This document shows positions 43,902 through 52,246 of a DNA stretch of 64,000 nt, piece after piece. Origin of the DNA: UBA4732 sp963823075 (lineage in GTDB: Bacteria > Planctomycetota > Planctomycetia > Gemmatales > Gemmataceae). The stretch spans positions 682,001-746,000 of the forward strand of contig CAWGKE010000023.1 of the NCBI GenBank assembly GCA_963823075.1. The letters run 5' to 3'. Each line of letters begins with the position of its first letter. Positions within the stretch are counted from its first letter, which is position 1. The translations under genes were made by a program, and so were the position numbers. Below the pieces are notes generated by a model, which was not told where the DNA came from, made no database searches, and worked only from the letters and a program-made list of their open reading frames with translations.

Positions 43902-44547
43902 CGAACTCGGCGTGTTCCGGCGAATTCAATCCCTGGGTAAGCACGGCGAGGACCCGCGCCATGTCGCTGGCCAGAAGCGCCGCCGGGTCCAGCCACAGCC
44001 CCGGAAAAATGGCGGAACGCAACACGCCGTCGGCGTCGGGGGGCGCGACGTGAAACGACCCGTCCCGCAGACAATGCCAGCGCACCTCCCTCTCCCGCAC
44101 CAGCAAGGCCAGATACTCTCGGACGGCAGCCGTCTCGTAGAGTTCCAGCTTCTGGTGCAGGTCATAGGCCGTACTTGACACGCAGACCTCGGCCAGAAAC
44201 TCCGGCGCCCCCTGAGGGTAGAGTCCGCGGTCGCCAGACTGTCCGCCATGGGACGGGAGCAGGCGAAGGTAAGTATCCGGCTGGGGGGAGTCCTCCTGCA
44301 TTAGCCAGGTCACGTTGTTGCCGGCTTCGCAACCGATCGTAAAGGCCGCATAGTAGCCGAGCCAACAGGCGACTTGAAGGTCCGGAACACCGTGGCCCCG
44401 GCTTAACGGAGACGGCATGTAGACGATTCCCCCAATCAGTTCGGCGAACTTGACCGCGGGCATGGCCTCCCAGCGCCGCAGAAACTCGTCGCGCGTCAGC
44501 TTGTCGCCTGCCACCAGCAGCGGCACTTCTTGCTCGACCATGGACAT
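43873..44547 (-). CDS. Uma2-family (DUF820) restriction-endonuclease-fold protein
   Basis: The 224-residue protein has the Uma2 pattern: L-T-R-D-E-F-L-R-R-W at the N-terminus, Q-P-D-T-Y-L with the first metal Asp, then E-F-L-A-E-V and D-L-H-Q-K-L-E-L-Y with the catalytic Glu and Lys. It ends in a short W-L-D-P-A-A-L-L segment. Uma2 proteins have a PD-(D/E)xK fold and are abundant in planctomycetes and cyanobacteria; their role is unresolved. The 3' end overlaps the convergent ATP-cone gene by 29 bp. GAGG lies before ATG 44547. Confidence 0.9.
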   Translation of the reverse strand: MSMVEQEVPLLVAGDKLTRDEFLRRWEAMPAVKFAELIGGIVYMPSPLSRGHGVPDLQVACWLGYYAAFTIGCEAGNNVTWLMQEDSPQPDTYLRLLPSHGGQSGDRGLYPQGAPEFLAEVCVSSTAYDLHQKLELYETAAVREYLALLVREREVRWHCLRDGSFHVAPPDADGVLRSAIFPGLWLDPAALLASDMARVLAVLTQGLNSPEHAEFVTRLAKRQA

Positions 44548-44611
44548 GATTCACGTCCTCCCAACTCTTCCCGCCATCATACCCCACGGGCGTCTCCCGG
44601 AAAACGTCGGC

Positions 44612-45067
44612 TCACACCGGCGACCGCTCCATCATCCGGTAGGCCGTCTCCTCCATGCCCAGCTCCCGGTACGTCCGCTGCGCCGCGTGGTTGTCGCGCT
44701 CGACATAGAGCCGGATTCCCACCACCCCGGCCGCCCGGGCCAGCTCCACGACGTGCCGGTACAGCGACCGGAACACCCCGCGGCGCCGGTCCTCGGAACG
44801 CACGTAGACGCCCTGAATCCACCAGAACCAGCCGTTCCGCCAGTCGCTGTACTCGAAGGTGATCTGGAGCTGGCCCAGGACGGCGCCGCCTTCGACCGCG
44901 AGATAATACGGACCTTTGCGATCCGGATCGGTCAGCGCCGCCGCCACGCCGGCCGCCAGCACGGCCGGATCGAGCGCCTTGCCTTCCGTCTCCTCGGCGA
45001 GTCGGCGGTTGTATTCCACGATGGTCGGGGCGTCGGCCGGCCCCGCTTGGCGGATCGTCCACGGCAT
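44612..45067 (-). CDS. GNAT-family N-acetyltransferase
   Basis: The 151-residue protein has the GNAT core: I-R-Q-A-G-P-A-D-A-P in strand 1, Q-G-V-Y-V-R in strand 4 and the acetyl-CoA loop R-R-R-G-V-F-R-S-L. L-Y-V-E-R-D-N-H-A-A-Q-R-T-Y-R-E-L-G-M follows near the end. GAGG lies six bases before ATG 45067. It is divergent from apt with only 66 bp between. The acceptor substrate cannot be deduced. Confidence 0.9.
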   Translation of the reverse strand: MPWTIRQAGPADAPTIVEYNRRLAEETEGKALDPAVLAAGVAAALTDPDRKGPYYLAVEGGAVLGQLQITFEYSDWRNGWFWWIQGVYVRSEDRRRGVFRSLYRHVVELARAAGVVGIRLYVERDNHAAQRTYRELGMEETAYRMMERSPV

Positions 45068-45133
45068 GGTTGCCTCGGGGGTTGGAACCTCGTAGAAAAA
45101 CCCATCCACGGCGGTGAGAATGGGACCTCTGCA

Positions 45134-45646
45134 ATGGATCTTACGAAGTACATCCGCGACATTCCCGACTTCCCCAAGCCGGGCATCCTGTTCAAGGACA
45201 TCACGCCGCTCCTGGCCGACCCGGACGCCTTCCAGGACGCCATCGACCGCATGACCGCCTACTACCTCGGCCGGCCGGTGGACGCGGTGGCGGCCGTCGA
45301 GGCGCGCGGCTTCCTGTTCGCCGCTCCGCTGGCCCTGACGCTGCGCAAGCCGCTCGTGCCGCTGCGCAAGCCCGGCAAGCTGCCGTTCCTCACGCACTCG
45401 CTCCGCTACGATCTCGAGTACGGCAGCGCCGAGCTGCACGTCCACACGGACGCCGTGGCGAAAGGCGCCCATGTGCTGCTGGTGGACGATCTGCTGGCGA
45501 CCGGCGGCACGATGCAGGCCGGCTGTCAGCTGGTCGAGAAGGCCGGCGGCAAGGTCGTCGGCTGCACCTTCCTGGTCGAGCTGACGTTCCTGGGGGGCGC
45601 CGAGAAGCTCAAGCCGCACGAGGTCTTCAGCCTGATACGCTACTGA
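45134..45646 (+). CDS. apt: Adenine phosphoribosyltransferase
   Basis: The 170-residue protein starts M-D-L-T-K-Y-I-R-D-I-P-D-F-P-K-P-G, the classic Apt N-terminus. It has A-V-E-A-R-G-F-L-F and the PRPP-binding motif V-L-L-V-D-D-L-L-A-T-G-G-T. Normal family length. It converts adenine and PRPP to AMP in purine salvage. hisI follows 17 bp downstream and hisG overlaps hisI, so these PRPP-linked genes may be one operon. The ribosome-binding site is weak. Confidence 0.96.
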   Translation: MDLTKYIRDIPDFPKPGILFKDITPLLADPDAFQDAIDRMTAYYLGRPVDAVAAVEARGFLFAAPLALTLRKPLVPLRKPGKLPFLTHSLRYDLEYGSAELHVHTDAVAKGAHVLLVDDLLATGGTMQAGCQLVEKAGGKVVGCTFLVELTFLGGAEKLKPHEVFSLIRY

Positions 45647-45663
45647 AAAAGACGAGTGCAATC

Positions 45664-46038
45664 ATGGATATCGACTTCCAGAAAGCGGGCGGGTTGATAC
45701 CCGCCGTCGCCCAGGACGCCGACACCGGCGCCGTCCTCATGCTGGCGTGGATGAACCGCGAGGCCTATGAGGAGACGCTGCGCACGCGCCGGGCCGTCTA
45801 TTTCAGCCGCAGCCGCAACAAGCTCTGGCGCAAGGGCGAGGAAAGCGGCCACGTCCAGGAGGTCCGCGAAATCTTCGTCGATTGCGACGCCGATACGGTC
45901 CTGCTCAAGGTGCATCAGATCGGCGGGGCGGCCTGCCACGAGGGCTATCCAAGTTGCTTCTTCCGCCGCGTCGAGCCGGACGGGCTGAAGGTCGTCGCCG
46001 AGAAGGTTTTCGATCCGAAATTGGTGTACAAGAAATGA
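45664..46038 (+). CDS. hisI: Phosphoribosyl-AMP cyclohydrolase
   Basis: The 124-residue protein carries M-L-A-W-M-N-R-E-A near residue 28, S-R-S-R-N-K-L-W-R-K-G-E, the metal-binding D-C-D-A-D and the zinc cysteines in G-A-A-C-H-E-G-Y-P-S-C-F. This is HisI alone, without the HisE fusion. It opens the purine ring of PR-AMP, the third step of histidine synthesis. Its stop overlaps the hisG start (ATGA), so they are translationally coupled. The length matches the family. Confidence 0.96.
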   Translation: MDIDFQKAGGLIPAVAQDADTGAVLMLAWMNREAYEETLRTRRAVYFSRSRNKLWRKGEESGHVQEVREIFVDCDADTVLLKVHQIGGAACHEGYPSCFFRRVEPDGLKVVAEKVFDPKLVYKK

Positions 46039-46916
46039 ACGACGGCCCCATCCTCAAGCTCGGCATCCCGGCCGGCAGCCTCCAGGAGGCCACCGGCGAG
46101 CTGTTCCGCAAGGCCGGCTACAAGATCACCTTCGCCAGCCGCAGCTACTATCCGAACATTGACGATCCCGAAATCCAATGCACGCTCATCCGCGCCCAGG
46201 AGATGCCGCGCTACGTCCAGGACGGCTCGCTCGACTGCGGCCTGACCGGCCACGACTGGATCCTGGAGAACGAGGCCGACGTGAAAGAGGTGGCGGAGCT
46301 GGTCTTCAGCAAGGTGAGCCGGCGGCCGGTTCGCTGGGTGCTGGCCGTGCCCAACGACTCGCCGGTGCAATCGGTCAAAGACCTGCAAGGCAAGCGCATC
46401 GCCACCGAGGTCGTGAGCCTGACGCGGCGCTGGCTGAAGCAGCACGGCGTCGAGGCCCACGTCGAATTCAGCTGGGGCGCCACGGAGGTCAAGCCGCCGC
46501 GCCTGGCCGACGCCATCGTGGAGGTGACGGAGACGGGAAGTTCCCTTCGGGCCAACAACCTGCGCATCGTGGCCGAGCTGATGCAAAGCACGACGCGCTT
46601 CATCGCCAATCACGCGGCCTATGCCGACCCGTGGAAGCGCCAAAAGATCGACGACATGGTGCTGATGCTTCAAGGGGCCATGACCGCCGAGGGCAAGGTC
46701 GCCCTGATGATGAACGTCCCCAAGGTCCAACTCGCGGCGGTCCTGGCCATCCTGCCGGCGCTGCAGAAGCCGACCATTTCCTCCCTTTCCGACCCGGATT
46801 GGGTGGATGTCATCACCATTCTCGACGAGAACATCGTCCGCCACATCGCGCCGCAGCTCAAGCAGGCCGGGGCGCGCGGCATCGTGGAAATCTCGGTGAA
46901 CAAGATCATTGACTGA
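46035..46916 (+). CDS. hisG: ATP phosphoribosyltransferase, long form
   Basis: The 293-residue protein has L-K-L-G-I-P-A-G-S-L at the start, C-G-L-T-G-H-D-W, and the PRPP loop E-V-T-E-T-G-S-S-L-R. The C-terminal regulatory domain (V-A-L-M-M-N-V and D-W-V-D-V-I-T-I-L) is present, so it is the long form that needs no HisZ and is normally inhibited by histidine. It starts the histidine pathway. Only hisI and hisG are here; the remaining his genes are elsewhere. Confidence 0.96.
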   Translation: MNDGPILKLGIPAGSLQEATGELFRKAGYKITFASRSYYPNIDDPEIQCTLIRAQEMPRYVQDGSLDCGLTGHDWILENEADVKEVAELVFSKVSRRPVRWVLAVPNDSPVQSVKDLQGKRIATEVVSLTRRWLKQHGVEAHVEFSWGATEVKPPRLADAIVEVTETGSSLRANNLRIVAELMQSTTRFIANHAAYADPWKRQKIDDMVLMLQGAMTAEGKVALMMNVPKVQLAAVLAILPALQKPTISSLSDPDWVDVITILDENIVRHIAPQLKQAGARGIVEISVNKIID

Positions 46917-46943
46917 ACGAGTTCCCGGCGTTTGACGGACATC

Positions 46944-47162
46944 TTATATCTCGACGGGGATCTGTTCGATGAGGGCGCCCCCCAAGGAGAGTTCCTTTTC
47001 CTGCTGGCGGTAGGCCGCGATCATTTCCTGGAGAGCATCCTGAAGGAACTCCCGGCAGTCTTCCAAGGTCTTCCCCTCGGTGATCACTTCCGGCCATTCG
47101 ACCAATTGGCCCATGTAGCCGGAAGAGATCCTCGTGTACTTGGCCGTGTAAGTTTTCAGCAT
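46944..47162 (-). CDS. HicB-family antitoxin-like protein, orphan
   Basis: AGGAG lies seven bases before ATG 47162. The 72-residue protein has Y-M-G-Q-L-V-E-W-P-E-V-I-T-E-G-K-T-L-E and a following helix with A-L-Q-E-M-I-A-A-Y, the partial RNase-H-like HicB fold. No C-terminal DNA-binding extension is present. No HicA toxin gene was found on either side, so it is an orphan. Many HicB-like proteins in planctomycetes occur alone, and function is unproven. Confidence 0.85.
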   Translation of the reverse strand: MLKTYTAKYTRISSGYMGQLVEWPEVITEGKTLEDCREFLQDALQEMIAAYRQQEKELSLGGALIEQIPVEI

Positions 47163-47216
47163 CCGTCTCTCCTCTGGGAAGCGCCCCCTCCGAATCTCTT
47201 GGCCCGACGACAAAGC

Positions 47217-47882
47217 TCAGGACCGCGCCCCGAAATACAGCCCGATCAGGCCCGACAGCACCGCCTGGGCGTACTCCATCGGGATTTGCGCCTCAGGGGA
47301 AACTTTCCAGTTGATGAGGTGCAGCAGCGCGACGATGACCAGGCCGACCAGCGCCAGCATCGCCACCCACGCTTCCAGGTCCTGGTACGGCGGCGGCGGC
47401 GGATTGCCCCAAACCGCGTGAACCGCTGCCGCGATGAGCATCCCGGCGAAGTAAGCCACCAGCACCACGACGATCTCGAGCAGCAACGACCCCAGTATGT
47501 CCTGATTCGGCCCCGCGTCGAAGTCGGCGTGGTTGTAGAGGAGGACCGCGCACAGGCCGATGTAGCCGGCCGCCAGGATGAAGCGAATCGACCCGCCCGG
47601 CAGCCCCAGCGGCGAGGCCGTGCTGATGTGCCGGCCGATCGTCTTGCCGTGGGCCGTGAAGAAGTGAGCGAGCATGAGCACCATCAGCACTTGCAACGAG
47701 AGCAGGATGGTCGGCAGGTGCTTCTCGGCCTGGCTGGTTTTCTCGCCGGGATGGATCAGGACGATGGCCCAGAGCATTCCGAGCACGCCCAGGGCCAGGA
47801 GGGCGCGGACGCTGCCGGCCGGCCAGCCCCAGGCGTGGCGGCGGATCATCGGCGCGGGCGCCGCGGGCGGGACTTGAGACAT
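47217..47882 (-). CDS. Membrane protein with internal duplication, function unknown
   Basis: GGAGG lies eight bases before ATG 47882. The 221-residue protein has about six helices. Two similar segments, G-W-P-A-G-S-V-R-A-L-L-A-L-G near residue 19 and G-L-P-G-G-S-I-R-F-I-L-A-A-G near residue 95, suggest that it arose by duplication of a two- to three-helix unit. Between helices lies a proline-rich cytoplasmic loop (N-P-P-P-P-P-Y-Q). No family was recognised. Confidence 0.7.
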   Translation of the reverse strand: MSQVPPAAPAPMIRRHAWGWPAGSVRALLALGVLGMLWAIVLIHPGEKTSQAEKHLPTILLSLQVLMVLMLAHFFTAHGKTIGRHISTASPLGLPGGSIRFILAAGYIGLCAVLLYNHADFDAGPNQDILGSLLLEIVVVLVAYFAGMLIAAAVHAVWGNPPPPPYQDLEAWVAMLALVGLVIVALLHLINWKVSPEAQIPMEYAQAVLSGLIGLYFGARS

Positions 47883-48185
47883 CGGGGGCCTCCGGGAGAG
47901 AAGCGGGGAAATCGTGTTGCCATTGTGCGGCGCCGCCGCGCCGCCCGCAAGGCCGCGCCGTGAGGAAAGGGGCTTCGGGGACGCGCCGGCCGGACGCGGC
48001 GCACACGCCGCGCTTGACATTCCGGCGCCGTCGAAATAGCTTGTGACGGACCCCGGCCGCGTTCCGAAGCGGGTTTGCGCCGCAAGATCGGCCGCCGGCC
48101 CCCGAATCACCTATGAGAGCGTGACGTTCCCGCGCCCCGTCGTTGGGGCCGAATCTGGTCCTCGAACCGACGAGAGAACACCCTC

Positions 48186-49170
48186 ATGAGCGCCTCCGAT
48201 TCCGCCTGCCGCCCCTGTCCGTCCCGTCCCACCGCGGGCCAAGAAGGAACCGAACGAGATCGTCGTCTTCAGCCACTCCAACCTCTTCTACTGGTGGCCG
48301 GTGTGGTTGTGCGGGTTCATCGTGGCGATGGTCACCTTGCGCAGGGCACGGTTATGGCGGTGGTTCCCGCCGACTCGCAGGCCTTCCCCGACGGGATCGC
48401 CAGGAAAGGCTCGACGGACTACGCCGACAAAACGACGGACCAAACCAACGAGCTGGAGAAGGTGACGATCACGTTCACGAAGCTCGGCCCCGACGGCAAG
48501 CCCATCCCGGGCAACACAGAGAGCTACACCAAGGATCAGGTTCACGTCATCGCTTCCCCGCAAGAAAAGAACAAGCCGTATGAGATGCCGACCACCGATG
48601 GCAAGCCGCAGGACCTCAAGCTGCGCATCCTGCCGCACCGTATCGGCGGCGTCATCTTCGTGTTCGTGCTGCTGATGGTGATCTTCATCACCAACGTGCC
48701 GCTGCGCGGGATGTGGTCGCTGCTGGTCATCGTCGTGGCCGTGGCGCTGGTCGTGATCTTCATCACGATCGGCTGGATCGAAACCATCATCACCTGGCTG
48801 GCCCTGCTCGACGTGCGCATCAACATGGCCGGCTACATGACCATTGCGGTGTTCCTGTTCATCATCTGGTTGGTCGCCCTGCTGGCGTTCGACCGGCAGC
48901 GCTACATCATCTTCACGCCCGGCCAGTTCAAGGTGTGCGACGAGATCGGCGGCGGCGAACAGGTCTACAGCACGGACGGCATCTCCTTCCAGAAGCAGCG
49001 GAGCGACTTCTTCCGCCATTACGTCCTGGGCCTGGGATCGGGCGACCTGATCGTGCGCACGGCCGGCGCCCAGCGCACCACATCGACTTTCCCAACGTGC
49101 TGTTTATCCATAGCAAGGTGCAGAAGATCGAGCAGCTGATCGGCGCCGGACGGTCGTCGAGACGAAGTGA
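48186..49170 (+). CDS. Hypothetical membrane protein (several frameshifts)
   Basis: Several frames must be joined to read this gene. The N-terminal helix segment (E-I-V-V-F-S-H-S-N-L-F-Y-W-W-P-V-W) shifts near 48235 and 48345. The main frame continues with a soluble loop, three strong helices around 48645-48900 and R-Y-I-I-F-T-P-G-Q-F. Shifts near 49075 and 49150 lead to D-F-P-N-V-L-F-I-H-S and a stop at 49170. About 325 residues result. The pieces fit a single bitopic-plus-three-helix protein with a C-terminal cytoplasmic domain of the membrane-lipid-sensing or PH-like type, but no family is named. Four indels make this the most damaged gene in the window. Confidence 0.6.
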
Positions 49171-49174
49171 CGCT

Positions 49175-49876
49175 TCATCCACCGGCGTAGCGCGTCGGGT
49201 CGGCGACGCCGGCCGCGGCGAAGCCGTCGCGGCGGATGCGGCAGGAGTCGCAGCGGCCGCAAGCGGCGCCATCCGGCGCGGGGTCGTAGCAGCTGTGCGT
49301 CAGGCCGTAATCGACGCCGAGGGCCAGGCCGAGCCGGATGATCTCCGCCTTGGAGAGATGGATGAGCGGGGCGTGGACGCGGAATCGGCCCGTGCCCTCG
49401 ACGCCGGCCTTCGTGGCCAGGTTGGCCAACTGCTCGAAGGCGCGGACGAACTCCGGCCGACAATCAGGATATCCGGAGTAATCGACGGCGTTGACGCCGA
49501 TATAGAGGTCGAAGGCGCCGAGCGTCTCGGCCCAGGCGAGGGCGAGCGCCAGGAAGACGGTGTTGCGGGCGGGGACGTAGGTGACGGGGACGCCGGCCGT
49601 CATTTCCTCGGCGGAGCGGTCGCGCGGCACGGGCAGGTCGGCGGTGAGGGCGGAGCCGCCGAAGGCACGGAGATCGATGGGAAAGACGCGATGCTCGGCT
49701 GCGCACAGCGCGGCGGCCACGCGGCGGGCGGCGTCCAGCTCGGCGGCGTGCCGCTGGCCGTAGGCGATGGTGAGGGCATGGCAGCGGAAGCCGTCGTTGC
49801 GGGCGGCGGCCAGGGCCGTGGCCGAATCGAGGCCGCCGCTCAGAAGGACGACGGCAGGGCGGGGGGAATCGGGCAT
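49175..49876 (-). CDS. queC: 7-cyano-7-deazaguanine synthase
   Basis: GGAGG lies four bases before ATG 49876. The 233-residue protein has the PP-loop L-S-G-G-L-D-S-A-T near residue 12, V-P-A-R-N-T-V-F-L-A and the zinc ligands S-C-Y-D followed by C-G-R-C-D-S-C. It converts 7-carboxy-7-deazaguanine to preQ0 with ATP and ammonia, the step after QueE. It sits next to the Rpn-like genes, not with queE. Confidence 0.96.
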   Translation of the reverse strand: MPDSPRPAVVLLSGGLDSATALAAARNDGFRCHALTIAYGQRHAAELDAARRVAAALCAAEHRVFPIDLRAFGGSALTADLPVPRDRSAEEMTAGVPVTYVPARNTVFLALALAWAETLGAFDLYIGVNAVDYSGYPDCRPEFVRAFEQLANLATKAGVEGTGRFRVHAPLIHLSKAEIIRLGLALGVDYGLTHSCYDPAPDGAACGRCDSCRIRRDGFAAAGVADPTRYAGG

Positions 49877-49889
49877 TTTGCCTCCGGCT

Positions 49890-50120
49890 TTAGAGTTGCA
49901 GATCCTCCAACCTCTCCAGCCCGATCGCCTGGTCAAACGCGGTTTGCAGGAGCGCGAGGTCATTCAGCGCGTGAATCCGCTCCCGGAGCGATTCGGGCAG
50001 GGGACCGAAGTGACGCTCCAGCACTTTGCACAGGGCCTCCCGAAGGGCAAGCAGCCGGCCCTTCTCCAGACCCTTCGCCATCCCCTCTTCAATCCACGCT
50101 TCCACCGCCGTCTGTGCCAT
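49890..50120 (-). CDS. Short duplicated C-terminus of Rpn-like nuclease
   Basis: The 76-residue frame starts with M-A-Q-T-A-V-E-A-W-I-E-E-G-M-A-K-G, which is identical to residues about 275-291 of the gene just upstream. It also ends with the same L-E-x-L-x-D-L-Q-L tail. It has lost the whole nuclease domain. GGAG lies five bases before the ATG, so it may still be translated. It looks like a tandem partial duplication of the 3' end of 50142-51191. Confidence 0.7.
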   Translation of the reverse strand: MAQTAVEAWIEEGMAKGLEKGRLLALREALCKVLERHFGPLPESLRERIHALNDLALLQTAFDQAIGLERLEDLQL

Positions 50121-50141
50121 GGTCGCTCCAAAGGGCAGAGG

Positions 50142-51191
50142 CTAAAGTTGCAGGTCGGCGAGGTCCGCCAGGCGGAGGGCTTGACGAAACGCGACGTGGA
50201 GCCGCTCCACATCGCTCGTCGCATGGATTCGTTCGATGAGCGCCTCCGGCAGCGGGCCGAAACGCTCTTCCAGCAGCTCGCGCAGCAAGGTTCGGGCGTT
50301 TATTAGCTGGCCCTCGGCCCGGCCCTCCGCTCGGCCCTTCGCCATTCCCTCCTCGATCCACGCTTCCACCGCCGTCTGTGCCATGGTCTGCACCTCCCGT
50401 AAGGCGTCCCCTTCGGCCTGGCTCGCCTCCGCCGCCGCCCACAACGCCGGCTGTTCCAGGCGCGGCCGTCGCCACGCCGCCCACGTCAACACGAAGCGCA
50501 TTAAATCATACCAGCGCACCTTGTCCCGGCCACGCAGATCCTGGAGCCCACGCACCGTGTCGTCGTACACGGCCCGGAACTCCGCGGCCTCCGCGGCCTC
50601 GACGCGGATCACGGCCAGCGTCTGCAGCCACTCCACGCCGCTGTGCAGCAGCGACTCCGCCGTCTGGTCCGCCAGGTTCCAGAAGACCGGCCGCCACGAC
50701 GGGGCGAAGGCGTGAAAGGCAGCCGGCTCCCCCAGCAGGTCGGCCAGCGCCCGGTTGCTGCCCCACGGCGTCCGCCCCGTGTACAGCACGATCGGCAGCA
50801 CCGGCCGCAGGCGCAGCGGCGGCCGCGGCCGGCCGGACGCCTCCCAGGCGTGCCACTGCCGCTCCCAGTAGACCACCGCGAAGTACAGGAGGCGCAGCGG
50901 CATCAGCGGGTCCGTGTCGCTCTGGTGCTCCAGGAGGAGACACACCAGGGCCGGGACTTCGCCGTCGCCGGTGCGATACGGGATCTCGAAGGGCAGATCG
51001 GCCTCGCGCCGCCGCCAGTCGTCGAGCGGGAAGTCGCGGTCCAGCAGTCGGGCGCGGTCGCAGTCGAAGCCGTCAGCAAGGTCCGGCACGGACAGGCGCA
51101 GGAAAGTGCGCAAATGTTCGGGGTGGCGCAGCGACCGGCGGAACACGCGATCCGGCGTGTCGCGCGGCGACGGTTCGTCCGCGATCGTCAC
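50142..51191 (-). CDS. Rpn/YhgA-like putative transposase or recombination-promoting nuclease
   Basis: GTG 51191 has AAGGAGG eight bases upstream. The 349-residue protein has an N-terminal F-R-R-S-L-R-H-P-E-H-L-R-T-F segment. PD-(D/E)xK core motifs follow: D-F-P-L-D-D-W-R-R-R-E-A-D-L, then L-V-C-L-L-L-E-H-Q-S-D with the Q-S typical of the family, and P-V-L-P-I-V-L-Y-T-G. The C-terminal part has the E-E-G-M-A-K-G-R-A-E-G-R low-complexity helix and L-R-E-L-L-E-E-R-F-G-P-L-P-E. Such proteins are linked to horizontal DNA transfer or recombination. The C-terminal end is duplicated downstream. Confidence 0.88.
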   Translation of the reverse strand: MTIADEPSPRDTPDRVFRRSLRHPEHLRTFLRLSVPDLADGFDCDRARLLDRDFPLDDWRRREADLPFEIPYRTGDGEVPALVCLLLEHQSDTDPLMPLRLLYFAVVYWERQWHAWEASGRPRPPLRLRPVLPIVLYTGRTPWGSNRALADLLGEPAAFHAFAPSWRPVFWNLADQTAESLLHSGVEWLQTLAVIRVEAAEAAEFRAVYDDTVRGLQDLRGRDKVRWYDLMRFVLTWAAWRRPRLEQPALWAAAEASQAEGDALREVQTMAQTAVEAWIEEGMAKGRAEGRAEGQLINARTLLRELLEERFGPLPEALIERIHATSDVERLHVAFRQALRLADLADLQL

Positions 51192-51266
51192 GAGTGGGAC
51201 CTCCTTCCGCCGATGGCGTCGCTACAATCGCCGATAGGGACAATGTACCAACCAAGGGGGCCGGCG

Positions 51267-51710
51267 ATGGACCTGCACGCGAAACTCGTGGCGGCGATGA
51301 AGGCCAAAGACGATCTGGTAAAGGATGTTCTCCGCGTGGTCCTGGGCGAGGTTTCGACCCGCAAGGCCCGCAGCGGCAAGGAGCCGCGCGACGAGGAAGT
51401 CCACGCCATCATCCGCTCGATGATGGCCAACAACGTCGAAACCCGCAAGGAGTTGGAACAGCGCGGCCAGACCGCGCACGACGCCTATGAGCGGCTGGGA
51501 CGCGAGAATAGCTATCTCGAAACGCTGCTTCCCAGGACGCTGGACCGCGACGCGATCCTCAAGGAGCTGGCGCCGGTCGCGGCCGAGCTGAAGGCGGCGA
51601 AAAGCGACGGCCAGGCCACGGGGCTGGCCGTGAAGCAGCTCAAGCAAAAGGGCCTCGCCGTGCTGGGCGAGGACGTGGCGGCCGCCGTCAAACAGATGCG
51701 GGCGGAGTGA
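51267..51710 (+). CDS. GatB/YqeY-domain protein
   Basis: AAGGGGG lies six bases before ATG 51267. The 147-residue protein is helical with K-D-D-L-V-K-D-V-L-R, R-K-E-L-E-Q-R-G-Q and L-P-R-T-L-D-R-D, the two-part YqeY fold. A-A-V-K-Q-M at the end is typical. YqeY proteins resemble the tail domain of GatB, which helps amidotransferases bind tRNA. A free-standing role is not proven. The ATP-binding kinase gene follows six bases later. Confidence 0.92.
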   Translation: MDLHAKLVAAMKAKDDLVKDVLRVVLGEVSTRKARSGKEPRDEEVHAIIRSMMANNVETRKELEQRGQTAHDAYERLGRENSYLETLLPRTLDRDAILKELAPVAAELKAAKSDGQATGLAVKQLKQKGLAVLGEDVAAAVKQMRAE

Positions 51711-51716
51711 AGGACG

Positions 51717-52241
51717 ATGCTCATCGCCTTGGCGGGGCTGCCGGGCACGGGAAAAAGCACCCTGGCCACGCGCCTGGCGGCCGAGTTGGGAGCTGCCGTC
51801 CTCAGTAAGGATGCGGTTCGCGCGGCCCTGTTCCCGCCGCCCGTTCTTGATTACTCGTCAGGACAGGACGACGTGAGCATGGCGGCGATCTATGCCGCGG
51901 CCGCCCACGTCCTCCGCAACGATCCCCGGCGAACCGTGATCCTGGACGGCCGGACCTTCCTGCGTTCGTACCAGGTCCGCGACCTGCTTTCTCTATTCGA
52001 TTCGCTGCGACAGCCGCCTCGAATCATCGAAAGCGTCTGCGCGGACGAGATCGCCCGAAAGCGGCTGGGGGACGACCAGGCGCGCGGAAACCACCCCGCC
52101 GGGAATCGCACTTTTGCGCTCTACCTCGCGCTGAAAGCGGCGGCGGAGCCGATCGCCGCTCCGCGCCTGGTCCTCGACACCGGCGCCACGGACCTGGAGA
52201 CATGCGTTCGACGCTGCCTGACGTGGCTGCGGTCGGGTTGA
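51717..52241 (+). CDS. Small P-loop kinase (AAA_33/zeta-toxin-like)
   Basis: The 174-residue protein starts with L-I-A-L-A-G-L-P-G-T-G-K-S-T, a Walker A near the N-terminus. V-I-L-D-G-R-T-F provides Walker B, and R-K-R-L-G-D-D-Q-A-R-G-N a lid. It matches small ATP-binding kinases of the AAA_33/gluconate-kinase/zeta class; the substrate cannot be told. The preceding yqeY-like gene ends six bases before, so the two form one unit. The convergent gene ends six bases away at 52247. Confidence 0.88.
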   Translation: MLIALAGLPGTGKSTLATRLAAELGAAVLSKDAVRAALFPPPVLDYSSGQDDVSMAAIYAAAAHVLRNDPRRTVILDGRTFLRSYQVRDLLSLFDSLRQPPRIIESVCADEIARKRLGDDQARGNHPAGNRTFALYLALKAAAEPIAAPRLVLDTGATDLETCVRRCLTWLRSG

Positions 52242-52246
52242 TTCCG

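Noticed and set aside
46944..47216. HicAB toxin-antitoxin pair
   Set aside because: Only the HicB-like gene is present; no HicA-like frame was found upstream or downstream.
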